Position numbers and translations under genes: made by a program. The notes below the pieces were generated by a model. The model was given only the letters and a program-made list of their open reading frames with translations, was not told the origin of the DNA and did no database searches. This document shows positions 43,434 through 52,373 of a DNA stretch of 64,000 nucleotides, one piece after another (position 1 is the first letter of the stretch; each line of letters begins with the position of its first letter). Origin of the DNA: Haloterrigena alkaliphila (GTDB lineage: Archaea; Halobacteriota; Halobacteria; Halobacteriales; Natrialbaceae). The DNA lies in the NCBI RefSeq assembly GCF_017352155.2, contig NZ_CP071462.1:496001-560000 (forward strand), written 5' to 3'.

Positions 43434-43629
43434 GAACCGAATTTCACACGGACACGTAATAAAACCGACTCACGGAACCGGTTCGTTGGAACGAACGCGA
43501 GGCGATGAAAAGGCCTCCGCGAGATCGAGTGCAAGGGTGAAACGGCGGACGCGAGACCGATCACAGGAGTGGAACGGTAGCTGCGGAGTCAGCGCGGTGA
43601 CGTCGATGAGTCCCCCTAGCGCGTCGCGT

Positions 43630-45276
43630 CTACTCGCCGTCGCGCAGCGAGCGCCGCTGGATCTTGCCGGTGGTCGTCGTCGGCAGTTCGTCGACGAACG
43701 CGACGTGTTTGGGGTACTCGTACTCCGCGAGGCGCTCCCGGACCAGGTCGCGGATCTCCTCGCGGAGCGCGTCGGGGTCGTAGTCGTCGGTCGCCGGCTG
43801 GACGTAGGCCTTGATCGCCTCGCCGCGGGTCTCGTCGGGGACGCCGACGACGCCCGCCTGTTCGGTCTGCGGATGGTGCAAAATCGCCTCCTCGACCTCC
43901 ATCGGCCCGACGCGGTAGCCGCTGGTGAGGATCACGTCGTCGGTCCGGGAAACGAACCAGCAGTAGCCGTCGTCGTCGCGCTCCACGAGGTCGCCCGTGA
44001 GGAACCATCCGTCCTCCGTCCGCTTGTTTTCGGTCTTCTCCGGGAGCTTCCAGTACTCGTCGAAGAAGACGCGTCGGTCGTCGGGCTTGACGGCGAGTTC
44101 GCCCACCTCGCCCGCCTCGAGTTCCTCACGCGTCTCGGGGTCGAGTACAGTCACCTCGTAGCCGGGGAACGGCTTACCCATGCTCCCCGGACGGGTGTCG
44201 AACCACGACGACGAGTTGCCGACGACGAGGTTGAGTTCGGTCTGGCCGTAGAACTCGTTGATCGCGATGTCCGCGAACGTTTCGTCGACCCAGTCGACGA
44301 CTTCCGAGGTGAGGGGTTCGCCCGCGGAGGCGAACGTCTCGAGGTCGAGATCGAATCGCTCCTCGGGGTCGTCGACCGACATCAGCATCCGGAGTGCCGT
44401 CGGCGGCATGAACGCCTTCGTTACGCCGTGGCGCTCCATCAGGTCGTACGCCTCCTCGGGGTCGAACCCGTCGCGGGGCCAGCCGACGATCGTACAGCCG
44501 TGGTGCCACGCCGCGAAGAGGGTCCCGCCGAGGGCGGCACCCCAGGCCCAGTCCGCGGGCGTCCACAGCGTCGTTTCGCCCGGCTCGAGCCCCTGGTCGA
44601 AGTAGTTGTACGCCGCCGCGGCCCGGCCGAGCCACAGCGCGTGAGAGTGGCGGACGCCCTTCGGCGGCCCCGTGGAGCCGCTGGTGTACATGATCGCCGT
44701 GGGCGTCTCGGAGGTCGCGTCGTAGACGTCGATGCCGGGGTCGTACTCAGCGAGCAGGTCGTCGAAGGCGTGGGCATCGCCAGCCACCGATTCGGCGCCG
44801 CCGAGTTCGATCACGTGCTCGAGGTCGGGACACTCCTCGCGGATCTCCTCGATCGTCTCGCGGACGCTCGGGTCGACGACGACCGCCGCCGCCTCGCTGT
44901 CCGCGAGCCGGTACTGCAGGGCGTCGCGCCCGAAGAGCACGGTGAGGGGTACGGAGACGGCCCCTAGCTTCCAATTCGCGAGGTGCGAGATCGGGTTCTG
45001 GGGCTTCTGGGGGACGACGACGCCGACTCGGTCGCCCGTCTCGACGCCCAGATCGGCCAGCGCGGCGGCGATCCGGTCGGAAGCGTCGTCGAGGTCGTCG
45101 AACGAGTAAGTCTCGAGGCCGCCGTCGGGAACCTCGTAGCGAAGCGCGGTTCGACTCGTGTCGTCGTGTTTCCGGAGGAAGTCGACGGCCGGGTTAAACT
45201 CCTCGGGGAGGTTCCATCGAAATTCCTCGCGGGCCTGCGCGTGGGTGTCGAACGACGGCATCACCGTCCAGGTCAT
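43630..45276 (-). CDS. Acyl-CoA synthetase (acetyl-CoA synthetase-like subgroup)
   Basis: The 548-residue ANL enzyme has TSGSTGPPKG (198-207), the TPADWAWGAA segment, YGQTELN, and the C-terminal TTGKIQRRSLR with the catalytic Lys. The combination of ADWAW and YGQTE is shared with the medium-chain/acetoacetyl-CoA synthetase group rather than long-chain ligases. It makes acyl-CoA from acid, ATP and CoA. The gene stands alone; ATG at 45261 is an alternative start. Confidence 0.9.
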   Translation of the reverse strand: MTWTVMPSFDTHAQAREEFRWNLPEEFNPAVDFLRKHDDTSRTALRYEVPDGGLETYSFDDLDDASDRIAAALADLGVETGDRVGVVVPQKPQNPISHLANWKLGAVSVPLTVLFGRDALQYRLADSEAAAVVVDPSVRETIEEIREECPDLEHVIELGGAESVAGDAHAFDDLLAEYDPGIDVYDATSETPTAIMYTSGSTGPPKGVRHSHALWLGRAAAAYNYFDQGLEPGETTLWTPADWAWGAALGGTLFAAWHHGCTIVGWPRDGFDPEEAYDLMERHGVTKAFMPPTALRMLMSVDDPEERFDLDLETFASAGEPLTSEVVDWVDETFADIAINEFYGQTELNLVVGNSSSWFDTRPGSMGKPFPGYEVTVLDPETREELEAGEVGELAVKPDDRRVFFDEYWKLPEKTENKRTEDGWFLTGDLVERDDDGYCWFVSRTDDVILTSGYRVGPMEVEEAILHHPQTEQAGVVGVPDETRGEAIKAYVQPATDDYDPDALREEIRDLVRERLAEYEYPKHVAFVDELPTTTTGKIQRRSLRDGE

Positions 45277-45411
45277 ACGCGGGGCTTCCGGAGCCAGGAC
45301 ATAGCGTTTTTCGACACCGCTCGGCGAGAACTGGCGTCGGTGGAAACCGAGCGGTGATTTTCCCCCCGATTCCGCGACGCGTGGCGCGACCCGATATCGG
45401 CCGGCGTCGGC

Positions 45412-45606
45412 CTACTCCTCGTCTTCCGCTTCGCCTTCCGTCTCTTCTTCCCCTTCGACCTCGATCTCGGCTTCGACCTCGATCGTCAGCCCGTCGGTCT
45501 CGAACTCGCCCTCGAACTCGCGGCGGTCCGCGGCCTCGAGTTCGAGTTCCTCGCTGTCGACTTCGACCTCTACCTCGACATCGACGGTGACGTCGGAATC
45601 CTCCAT
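45412..45606 (-). CDS. Very acidic Val/Glu-repeat small protein
   Basis: The 64-residue frame encodes an almost purely acidic protein in which Val and Glu alternate (DVTVDVEVEVEVDSEELELE and LTIEVEAEIEVEGEEE). It has no Lys and two Arg. The alternating pattern would give beta strands with one hydrophobic face. It lies alone between two unrelated genes. The codons are GC-rich throughout, supporting a true gene, but no homolog family is recognised. Confidence 0.55.
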   Translation of the reverse strand: MEDSDVTVDVEVEVEVDSEELELEAADRREFEGEFETDGLTIEVEAEIEVEGEEETEGEAEDEE

Positions 45607-45682
45607 ACTCGCGCTTCGACGGAGATCCCTAAAGAAGTGGTGCGGTTTTTCGCCGGGCGAACCCGCCGCGACGGGAATCGGT

Positions 45683-45949
45683 ATGTGGGTGGCTTGCCAC
45701 GATGGAGGCATTCAGGGGACCCTCGAGCGCGCCGAGGCCACCGAGGCCGTCGCGGCCGATCCGCGCGGCGTGTTCGATCACGCCTACGACGAGCCGAGAC
45801 TCCGACTCGAGGACCAGCGGCGCGCGCTCGCGGTCCTCACGAACCACACGGCGACGCCGAATTACTCGATTGTGAGTGACTATTTTACCATAAAGGCGGA
45901 ACAGGGACAGGATAACGGCTACCCCGTAGTCGTCCCCTCTCTCGGGTAA
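45683..45949 (+). CDS. Possible small or decaying gene
   Basis: A frame of 88 codons starts at the ATG at 45683. The first 60 codons use C or G in third position as real genes here do (for example the LERAEATEAVAADPRGVF segment). The last 28 codons are AT-rich and include a TATA-like stretch (45880-45893) belonging to the next gene's promoter region. Its stop is one base before the ATG at 45951. It could be a truncated gene. Confidence 0.35.
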   Translation: MWVACHDGGIQGTLERAEATEAVAADPRGVFDHAYDEPRLRLEDQRRALAVLTNHTATPNYSIVSDYFTIKAEQGQDNGYPVVVPSLG

Positions 45950-45950
45950 C

Positions 45951-46466
45951 ATGCAACTCGAACAGCCGACCCAGGTCGAGCAGTCGACGCAGGAGTCGGG
46001 CTGGAGCGGGACGGTCCCCAGCGCCGTCGACGCGCGGGTCCTCGGACTCGTCGTCGTGGTGGGCGGACTGGCGGCGTCGTTGAACATCCCCTACGGCGGG
46101 CTCCCGATGGCCCTCGCGGCGTTCGGCCTGCTCGTCGGCGGCGGCGTCGTCGCCCACGTGCTCGGCGAACGGAAACTGCGCCGGATCACCGACGGACTCG
46201 TCGAGCGATGGGTCGACGACGGCGCCCACATCGAAGACGTCACCCGGTCGTCCGACTGGATGCAGACCGAGTGGACGGTCCACACGCCCGACGGCGAGAT
46301 CCGAATCGGCGGCCTCGCGCTGGTCCCGATCAGCCGCTTCTCGGTCGAGTGGCAGGGGATGGGCGACGCGATGAACGCCAGCGAGGCCGAGGAGAACCTC
46401 GACGCCCTCGCGAAGGGACTCTACGCGGAGTTCTTCGACATCGGTTCCGCGACCCAGCGCTCGTAA
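45951..46466 (+). CDS. Membrane protein, two TM helices with a C-terminal domain
   Basis: The 171-residue protein has a Gln-rich N terminus (EQPTQVEQSTQ), two hydrophobic helices (VLGLVVVVGGLAASL and LPMALAAFGLLVGGGVV) and a soluble C-terminal domain with DWMQTEWTVHTPDGEIRIGGLALV. It is not a family I recognise, but composition is haloarchaeal. The soluble part resembles a cytoplasmic beta domain. Confidence 0.75.
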   Translation: MQLEQPTQVEQSTQESGWSGTVPSAVDARVLGLVVVVGGLAASLNIPYGGLPMALAAFGLLVGGGVVAHVLGERKLRRITDGLVERWVDDGAHIEDVTRSSDWMQTEWTVHTPDGEIRIGGLALVPISRFSVEWQGMGDAMNASEAEENLDALAKGLYAEFFDIGSATQRS

Positions 46467-46653
46467 CGCCGGTTCACCACGCGCTGTCGCAGTAGCTCTA
46501 TTCTTCGGCAGGTCGCGAACCGTTCTCGAGGCTGATTACTCATTGACTCCGTTCGAGACGGTGTTGCGTCCGATCTCAGTAGCTCCCGGCGAGCACGGGC
46601 GCAACGTGTCAGACATCGAAATTTATTTGTTCCGAAGTATGGTAGCACATAAC

Positions 46654-46917
46654 ATGGCAATCGGGCGTTACCGCGACGAACCGGCCGAGATGGACGACGA
46701 CGAGCGCGAAGTCGCCGCGGCCCAGTACCCCGAGGGCGGTCTCGTGATCGGTATCGGCGTCGGTATCGTCCTGGCGCTGGTACTCGCCGACGCGTTGCTG
46801 GTACTGACCCCCGTCCTCGGCGGCGTGGTCGGATTCGTTGTCGGTCGTCGAATTCGCCGCTACAAACTCCGACAGCGGCGAACCGAGCGCACCATCGACG
46901 ATGAGCGACGACACTGA
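46654..46917 (+). CDS. Small membrane protein upstream of an APC permease
   Basis: The 87-residue protein has a charged N terminus (AEMDDDEREVAAAQYPEGG) and two hydrophobic segments (LVIGIGVGIVLALVLADALLVL and LGGVVGFVVG) ending in a basic tail RRIRRYKLRQRR. A TTTATTT box at about 46621-46628 lies 26-33 nt before this ATG, indicating a leaderless start here rather than the upstream in-frame ATGs. It overlaps the permease gene by 17 bp, so translation is probably coupled. Confidence 0.7.
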   Translation: MAIGRYRDEPAEMDDDEREVAAAQYPEGGLVIGIGVGIVLALVLADALLVLTPVLGGVVGFVVGRRIRRYKLRQRRTERTIDDERRH

Positions 46918-48286
46918 GGGCGATTCGACGACGCTCTCCTCGAGCGTCGGGGTGGTGGGGGTACTCGCGTTGCTGGTCGGGAACGCGATCGCCGTCCCGA
47001 TCTTCGTCCTGCCCGGGCCGCTGGCCGCGACAGCGGGACCCTCACTCGTGCTGGCGGCCGTGCTAGCGGCGATTCCCGCGGGCTTCGTCGTCCTGTACAA
47101 CGCGCTGCTCGGCTCCGCGATGCCCGTCGCCGGCGGCCTGTACGTCTACATCTCGCGGCTGACGGCGCCCTTCTGGGGGTTTCTCGTCCCGTGGACGATC
47201 CCGCTGGTCGCGTGGGCGTCGCTGCTCATCACGGCGACCGGCTTCGCCGAGTACGTGCGGATCTTCGTCGACGCCCCGTCGCCGTTGTTCGTCTACGGCC
47301 TGCTCGCGTTCGTCCTCGTCGTCAACCTGATCGGACTCAGGACGGTCGCGCGGGTCCAGCTCGTCTTCGTCGCCGGCCTCGTCGCCTCGCTGCTCGTCTT
47401 CGTCGTTCCGGGCCTCGGCGCGGTCGAGCCCGCGAACTATGCCCCGTTCCTCCCGGACTACGGCGGGTTCGCGCTCGCGGTGGTCGCGCTGTTCTACCCG
47501 TTTCTCGGCTTCGGCCTGCTGGTCGAACTCGGCGAGGAGATCGACGATCCCGGGCGAACCATTCCGCTCGTGCTAGGCGTCGGCATCGGCATCGTCGCGC
47601 TGTTCTACGTGGCGCTGATCGCCGTCCTCGTCGGCGTCGTCCCCTACGCGGAACTCGGCAGCGAGGCCGACCTCGCGATCGCCGCCGGGGCGTTTCTCCC
47701 GTGGTGGGGCGAGTACGTCGTCGCCGCCGGCGCCCTCTTCGCCGTCGTGACGACGGTGAACACGACGTTGCTCGTCTTCTCGCGGACGCTCATGCGCGCG
47801 AGTCGCGACGGGATCTTCCCGGGACAGTTCGCCCGGATCCACCCGCGCTTCGAGACGCCCCACTACGCCGTGCTGGCTCTCGGGCTCCCGCCGTTCGCGC
47901 TCGTTCCCCTCGCGGACGAAATCGTCGGGCTCGCCGCGTTCATCGGCCTCGCCAGTCTCACCGCGTACTTCTTCTGTGCGGTCGGTCTCTGGAACCTCCC
48001 GCGGGAGTTCCCCGACCACTACGCGAACGCCCCGTTCCGGCTCCGGCGGTATCGCGGGCTCCTCCTCGCGGTCGTCGGCGGCGCCGTCGTGACCGGCGCG
48101 TTCTGGATCGTCACGTTGCTCCAGCGTCCCACGGTCGGCGTCGTGCTCATCGGCTGGTTCGTCGTCGCGTACGGCTACTACCGCTATCGGCTCGCGAGCG
48201 TCGACCGGATCGCGGTCTATCGAACGATGACGAGCCTCGACGCCCACGAGCGCGTCGGGGACGCGGACGAGCGTCCGGACGACTGA
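46901..48286 (+). CDS. APC-family amino acid permease
   Basis: The 461-residue protein has the twelve-helix APC layout, starting with GVLALLVGNAIAVPIFVLPGP (first helix with the unwound GN/A motif) and including ALFYPFLGFGLLVELGEEIDDPGRTIP, the characteristic helix 6 with conserved E and IP. It should exchange or import amino acids or amines. It overlaps the upstream small membrane gene. The substrate cannot be told. Confidence 0.88.
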   Translation: MSDDTEGDSTTLSSSVGVVGVLALLVGNAIAVPIFVLPGPLAATAGPSLVLAAVLAAIPAGFVVLYNALLGSAMPVAGGLYVYISRLTAPFWGFLVPWTIPLVAWASLLITATGFAEYVRIFVDAPSPLFVYGLLAFVLVVNLIGLRTVARVQLVFVAGLVASLLVFVVPGLGAVEPANYAPFLPDYGGFALAVVALFYPFLGFGLLVELGEEIDDPGRTIPLVLGVGIGIVALFYVALIAVLVGVVPYAELGSEADLAIAAGAFLPWWGEYVVAAGALFAVVTTVNTTLLVFSRTLMRASRDGIFPGQFARIHPRFETPHYAVLALGLPPFALVPLADEIVGLAAFIGLASLTAYFFCAVGLWNLPREFPDHYANAPFRLRRYRGLLLAVVGGAVVTGAFWIVTLLQRPTVGVVLIGWFVVAYGYYRYRLASVDRIAVYRTMTSLDAHERVGDADERPDD

Positions 48287-48379
48287 CTCGCTCGAGCCCG
48301 TCGGTCGACGCCCCCAGCCTCCCGTCCCGTCTGGTATCACCGACATCACATTTAATAGCCGGAGCGAGTAGTATGTTGT

Positions 48380-49318
48380 ATGTCAACGGAATACACTCCT
48401 ACCGAGATGATGGATCGGGAGTCCCGATCGAACCGCTACTACCGGAACGCGGTCGAGCGCCACTGGGATCCCGGAGAGATCGACCTCGAGCGGGACGTCG
48501 GGAACTTGCTCGAGTACATCGAAGGAGCCGACGAGTACGATCAGGGGTACTGGTACCGGACGCTCAACGGGATCGCGAAGTTCGGCGCCGGCGAGGACGC
48601 GGTCACCGAGGACCTCGCGCCGCTCGGCACGGTCCTCGACGATATCGACGACCAGTTGTTCCTGACGACCCAACTGTACGAGGAGGCCAAACACGCGGAC
48701 TTCTTCGATCGCTACTGGCGCGAGGTCGTCTGGACGGTCGAGGACGAGCTGGGCTGGGAGCGATCGAACCCGCGCCACGAGCGGTGGTTCAACGAGCCGT
48801 ACATCGAGCTGTTCGACCGCAACCGAAAGGCGCAGTTCCGACTCCTCGAGGAAGACACCCCCGAGAATCGGGCGAAGGCGTACTGTCACTACCACCTCAC
48901 CGTCGAGGGGATCCTCGCCCAGACGGGCTACTACGGGATGCAGACCTCCTACGGCGGCGAGTTCGACGAGTTGCCGCACCTGCCGGGGCTCGTCGAGGGC
49001 TTCACGAAGATCCGCAGCGACGAGGGTCGACACGTCGGCTTCGGGATGAACCAGCTCAAGAAGCTCATTCGGGAGGAGGGCGTCGATCCGACGCTCGTCG
49101 AGGAGACGGTCAACGAGCTTCTCCCGCTCGTGCAGGGCATCACGGAGGACGATCGGTTCCAGTCCGACACCGAGGAGGGAGAGCGCATCGGCCTGCAGGA
49201 AGGCGAGCTGGCCGAGTACGCGGTCGAAAAGCACACCGATCGGATGCACCAGATCACCGACGCCGCGGCCGACATCCCCGACGTCGACGAACTGGTGCGC
49301 CTCGAGGGCGACGACTGA
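48380..49318 (+). CDS. R2lox-like di-iron ligand-binding oxidase (second copy)
   Basis: The 312-residue ferritin-like protein shows the R2lox pattern. Metal ligands are E72, E102/H105 (EEAKH), E176 (TVEG) and E215/H218 (DEGRH). Val75 in GEDAVTED and Tyr171 in HYHLTVEG match the Val-Tyr ether-crosslink pair of Mycobacterium R2lox. Automatic calls as ribonucleotide reductase beta are probably wrong. A TATA-like TTTAATA lies 29 nt before the ATG. The next genes on the same strand are an acyl-CoA ligase, an acyl-CoA dehydrogenase and an amidase, which suits oxidation of a lipid-type ligand. Confidence 0.87.
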   Translation: MSTEYTPTEMMDRESRSNRYYRNAVERHWDPGEIDLERDVGNLLEYIEGADEYDQGYWYRTLNGIAKFGAGEDAVTEDLAPLGTVLDDIDDQLFLTTQLYEEAKHADFFDRYWREVVWTVEDELGWERSNPRHERWFNEPYIELFDRNRKAQFRLLEEDTPENRAKAYCHYHLTVEGILAQTGYYGMQTSYGGEFDELPHLPGLVEGFTKIRSDEGRHVGFGMNQLKKLIREEGVDPTLVEETVNELLPLVQGITEDDRFQSDTEEGERIGLQEGELAEYAVEKHTDRMHQITDAAADIPDVDELVRLEGDD

Positions 49319-49478
49319 CGAGCGAGCGGCGCCTCGAGGTCGCCGTCACACCGGAAGACGCGCCTCGAGCCGCAGGGTCACGCCGTCGCGGTTGCCACGG
49401 AATCGCGCCGTCGCCGTTCTCACGGAATCGCGGGCGACCAAACACCTAATACTCCGGCCGTTGACAGTCCCCGCGACC

Positions 49479-51122
49479 ATGATGGGTGCACAGTTAACAC
49501 TTGACAAGATACTCGAACGGGCAGTCGACCTATTCCCCGACCGGGAACTGGTGACGAAACTGCCCGACGGAGAGATGCACCGATACACCTACGGGGACGC
49601 CTACGAGCGCATCTGCCAGCTCGCGGGCGCGCTCGACGAACTGGGACTCGAGGAGGGGGCCCGAGTCGGCGTCGTCGCGACGAACCACTACCGCCACTTC
49701 GAACTGTACTTCGGGCCAGCCTGCTCGGGGAGGTCGATCCACATGTGTAATATGCGGCTGCCCGACCACCACTTCGTCCACACCATCGAGGACGCCGGGG
49801 ACGAGGTGCTGTTCGTCGACCCGTGGCTACTCGAGAAAGTCGAGGCGAACGCCGACGAACTCGAGACCGTCGAACGGTACGTCGTCCTCTGCGGCGAGGA
49901 CGAACTGCCGGAGACCGACCTCGAGCCGGTGACCGACTACGAATCGCTGCTCGAGGGACACTCGACCGAGTACGGCTGGCCCGACGTCGACGAGGATGCG
50001 GAGTACGGGATGTGCCACACCTCGGGGACGACCGGGCTCCCGAAGGGCGTCGCCTACTCCCACCGGGCGATGTACCTCCACAGCATCATGTGCGGCCACG
50101 TCGACGCCAACGGGGTCAGCGAGCGCGACACCGTGTTGCCCGTCGTCCCGATGTTCCACGCCAACGGCTGGGGGCTCCCCTACGCGGCGACGTTCGTCGG
50201 CGCGAAGCAGGTCTTCCCGACCGTCCACACCGATCCGGAGCCCCTCGCTCGCCTGATCGACGAGGAGGAGGTAACGTTCTCGGCGGCCGTGCCGACGATC
50301 TGGCTCGGGATGGCCGAGTTCTTGGACGAGAACCCCGAGGTCGACATCTCGAACATCGACCGGCTGACGGTCGGGGGGTCCGCGCCGCCGGAGTCGCTCA
50401 TCCGGAAGTACGACGAGGAGTACGACGCGCCGATCATCCAGGGCTGGGGCATGACCGAGACCTCGCCGCTAGGCACGCTCAGCACGCTCCGAAAGGAGGC
50501 CGCCGAACTACCCAGCGACGAGCAGTACGAGTACCGCGCCAAGGCCGGCCTCCCCGTCCCGGGGATGCAGACCCGCATCGTGGACGACGACGGCGAGGAG
50601 GTACCCGCCGACGGCGAGACGATGGGCGAGTTGCAGGTCCGCAGCCCCTGGGTCACGGACGGCTACCACGACCGACCCGAGGAGAACGAGGCGGCGTTCA
50701 CCGAGGACGGCTACCTGCGGACCGGCGACATCGCCACCCGCGACGAACTCGGCTACGTCGACGTCGTCGACCGGAACAAGGACGTGATCAAGTCCGGCGG
50801 CGAGTGGATCTCGTCGGTGCAACTCGAGAACGAACTGATGGCCCACGAGGCCGTCGCCGAGGCGACGGTCGTCGCGGTCGAGCACGAGCGCTGGCAGGAG
50901 CGCCCGATGGCGGTTATCACCACCTCGGCGGGCGCCGACGTGACCGGAACCGAACTCGAGGACCACCTCGCCGAGACGTTCCCCGATTGGTGGCTCCCAG
51001 ACGTCTACGAGTTCGTCGACGAGATCCCGAAGACCTCGACCGGGAAGTTCGACAAGAAACGGCTGCGCGAGCGGTTCGATATCGTGCTCGAGGCAGAGCA
51101 GGGGGAGGAGGCCGAACCTTAA
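49479..51122 (+). CDS. Long-chain acyl-CoA ligase (AMP-dependent)
   Basis: The 547-residue ANL enzyme has TSGTTGLPKG (181-190), QGWGMTETSP, the linker GDIATRDELGYVDVVDRNKDVIKSGGEWIS (in part) and STGKFDKKRLRE with the catalytic Lys. Motifs fit medium- to long-chain fatty acid ligases. ATGs at 49479 and 49482 are adjacent. It heads a run of acyl-CoA genes and follows the R2lox-like gene by 160 bp; the dehydrogenase starts 24 bp after its stop. Confidence 0.93.
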   Translation: MMGAQLTLDKILERAVDLFPDRELVTKLPDGEMHRYTYGDAYERICQLAGALDELGLEEGARVGVVATNHYRHFELYFGPACSGRSIHMCNMRLPDHHFVHTIEDAGDEVLFVDPWLLEKVEANADELETVERYVVLCGEDELPETDLEPVTDYESLLEGHSTEYGWPDVDEDAEYGMCHTSGTTGLPKGVAYSHRAMYLHSIMCGHVDANGVSERDTVLPVVPMFHANGWGLPYAATFVGAKQVFPTVHTDPEPLARLIDEEEVTFSAAVPTIWLGMAEFLDENPEVDISNIDRLTVGGSAPPESLIRKYDEEYDAPIIQGWGMTETSPLGTLSTLRKEAAELPSDEQYEYRAKAGLPVPGMQTRIVDDDGEEVPADGETMGELQVRSPWVTDGYHDRPEENEAAFTEDGYLRTGDIATRDELGYVDVVDRNKDVIKSGGEWISSVQLENELMAHEAVAEATVVAVEHERWQERPMAVITTSAGADVTGTELEDHLAETFPDWWLPDVYEFVDEIPKTSTGKFDKKRLRERFDIVLEAEQGEEAEP

Positions 51123-51146
51123 GCCGCTCCGCACGGTCGTTCGCGT

Positions 51147-52367
51147 ATGCCAACTGATACCACAGCTGGCGTGAGTTTCGCCGTCGACGAGGAGACCGGA
51201 CTGATCCTCGACAGCCTCGAGGAGTTCCTCGAGCGGGAGGTCGATCCGATCGTCGAGGAGCTGGGCGACGCGTACACCAATCCGCGGAAGGGGCACCGCG
51301 AGGACGGCCGCTGGAGCGACGACCTGCTCGAGGCCCGCGAGGAGATTCGGCGCCGCGCCGCTGAGGCGGGATTCTACGCGATGAACCTGCCCGAATCGGT
51401 CGGCGGCGAGGACGTCTCCGCGGTGACGTGGTACCGGGCGAAGAAGCGGCTGGCGTCCCACGGCCCCGGACTGGCGCGCTACGCCCTCGCCGGTCCCGAG
51501 GGCCCGAAACCGCTTCTCCTGCAGGCCGAGGGGGAGCAGGTCGAACGGTACCTCGAGCCGACGGTCCGCGCCGAGAAGTCGACCGCGTTCGCCCAGACCG
51601 AGCCCGGCTACGGCTCCGATTCGCCGAATATGGAGACCACGGCCGAAAAAGACGGGGGCGAGTGGGTCCTCAACGGTCGCAAGCAGTGGATCACCAACGC
51701 TCCCTACGCCGACTTCGTGCAGGTGTTCGCTCGGACTACTCCACAGGAGGAGGCGGGTCGCTACGGCGGTATCACCTGCTTCATCGTCGAACGCGACGAG
51801 TACGAACTCGGGTCGTACAACAACGCCGTCGGCGCCGAGGGGTCGCAGGCCGAGATCGTGCTGGACGACGTGCGGATCCCCGATGACCGCGTCCTCGGCG
51901 CGGTCGACGAGGCGTTCTACGCCGCGATGGAGTTCCTCTCGCTCGGCCGGCTCGAGCTGGGTGCAGAAGCGGTCGGCTACTCGGAGTACCTGCTCGAGCG
52001 AGCGACCGAGTACGTCACCGAGCGCGAGGCCTTCGGCCGGTCGATCGGGGACTTCCAGCAGGTCTCGGCGAAGCTCGCCCGCGGGAAGGCCAAGACCTAC
52101 GCGGCCGACGCGGCGGGACTGAAACTCGCCTGGAAGATGGAGCGAGACGAGCGGACGGTGATGGATTCGTCGATCCTGAAGTGGTTCGCGACGAACGTCA
52201 TGTGGGAACTCGCCGACGACGTCGTGCAGGTCAACGGCGCGAACGGCCTCGCCGAGGAGAACCCGTACGTGGACCTCCTCCATCAGGCCCGGATCCTCCG
52301 GATCGTCGAGGGGACCGACGAGATCCAGCTGAACACGATCGCGAAGTCGATGGGGGTCACGGACTGA
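51147..52367 (+). CDS. Acyl-CoA dehydrogenase
   Basis: This 406-residue flavoenzyme has AQTEPGYGSDSPN, RKQWITNAPYADF, REAFGRSIGDFQQ and the catalytic Glu388 in IVEGTDEIQ. Unlike the enzyme at 18595-19800 it keeps the standard base. It introduces the first double bond in beta-oxidation, passing electrons to ETF. It starts 24 bp after the acyl-CoA ligase and is followed within 6 bp by an amidase, so the three likely form one transcript. Confidence 0.94.
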   Translation: MPTDTTAGVSFAVDEETGLILDSLEEFLEREVDPIVEELGDAYTNPRKGHREDGRWSDDLLEAREEIRRRAAEAGFYAMNLPESVGGEDVSAVTWYRAKKRLASHGPGLARYALAGPEGPKPLLLQAEGEQVERYLEPTVRAEKSTAFAQTEPGYGSDSPNMETTAEKDGGEWVLNGRKQWITNAPYADFVQVFARTTPQEEAGRYGGITCFIVERDEYELGSYNNAVGAEGSQAEIVLDDVRIPDDRVLGAVDEAFYAAMEFLSLGRLELGAEAVGYSEYLLERATEYVTEREAFGRSIGDFQQVSAKLARGKAKTYAADAAGLKLAWKMERDERTVMDSSILKWFATNVMWELADDVVQVNGANGLAEENPYVDLLHQARILRIVEGTDEIQLNTIAKSMGVTD

Positions 52368-52373
52368 TCCGCT

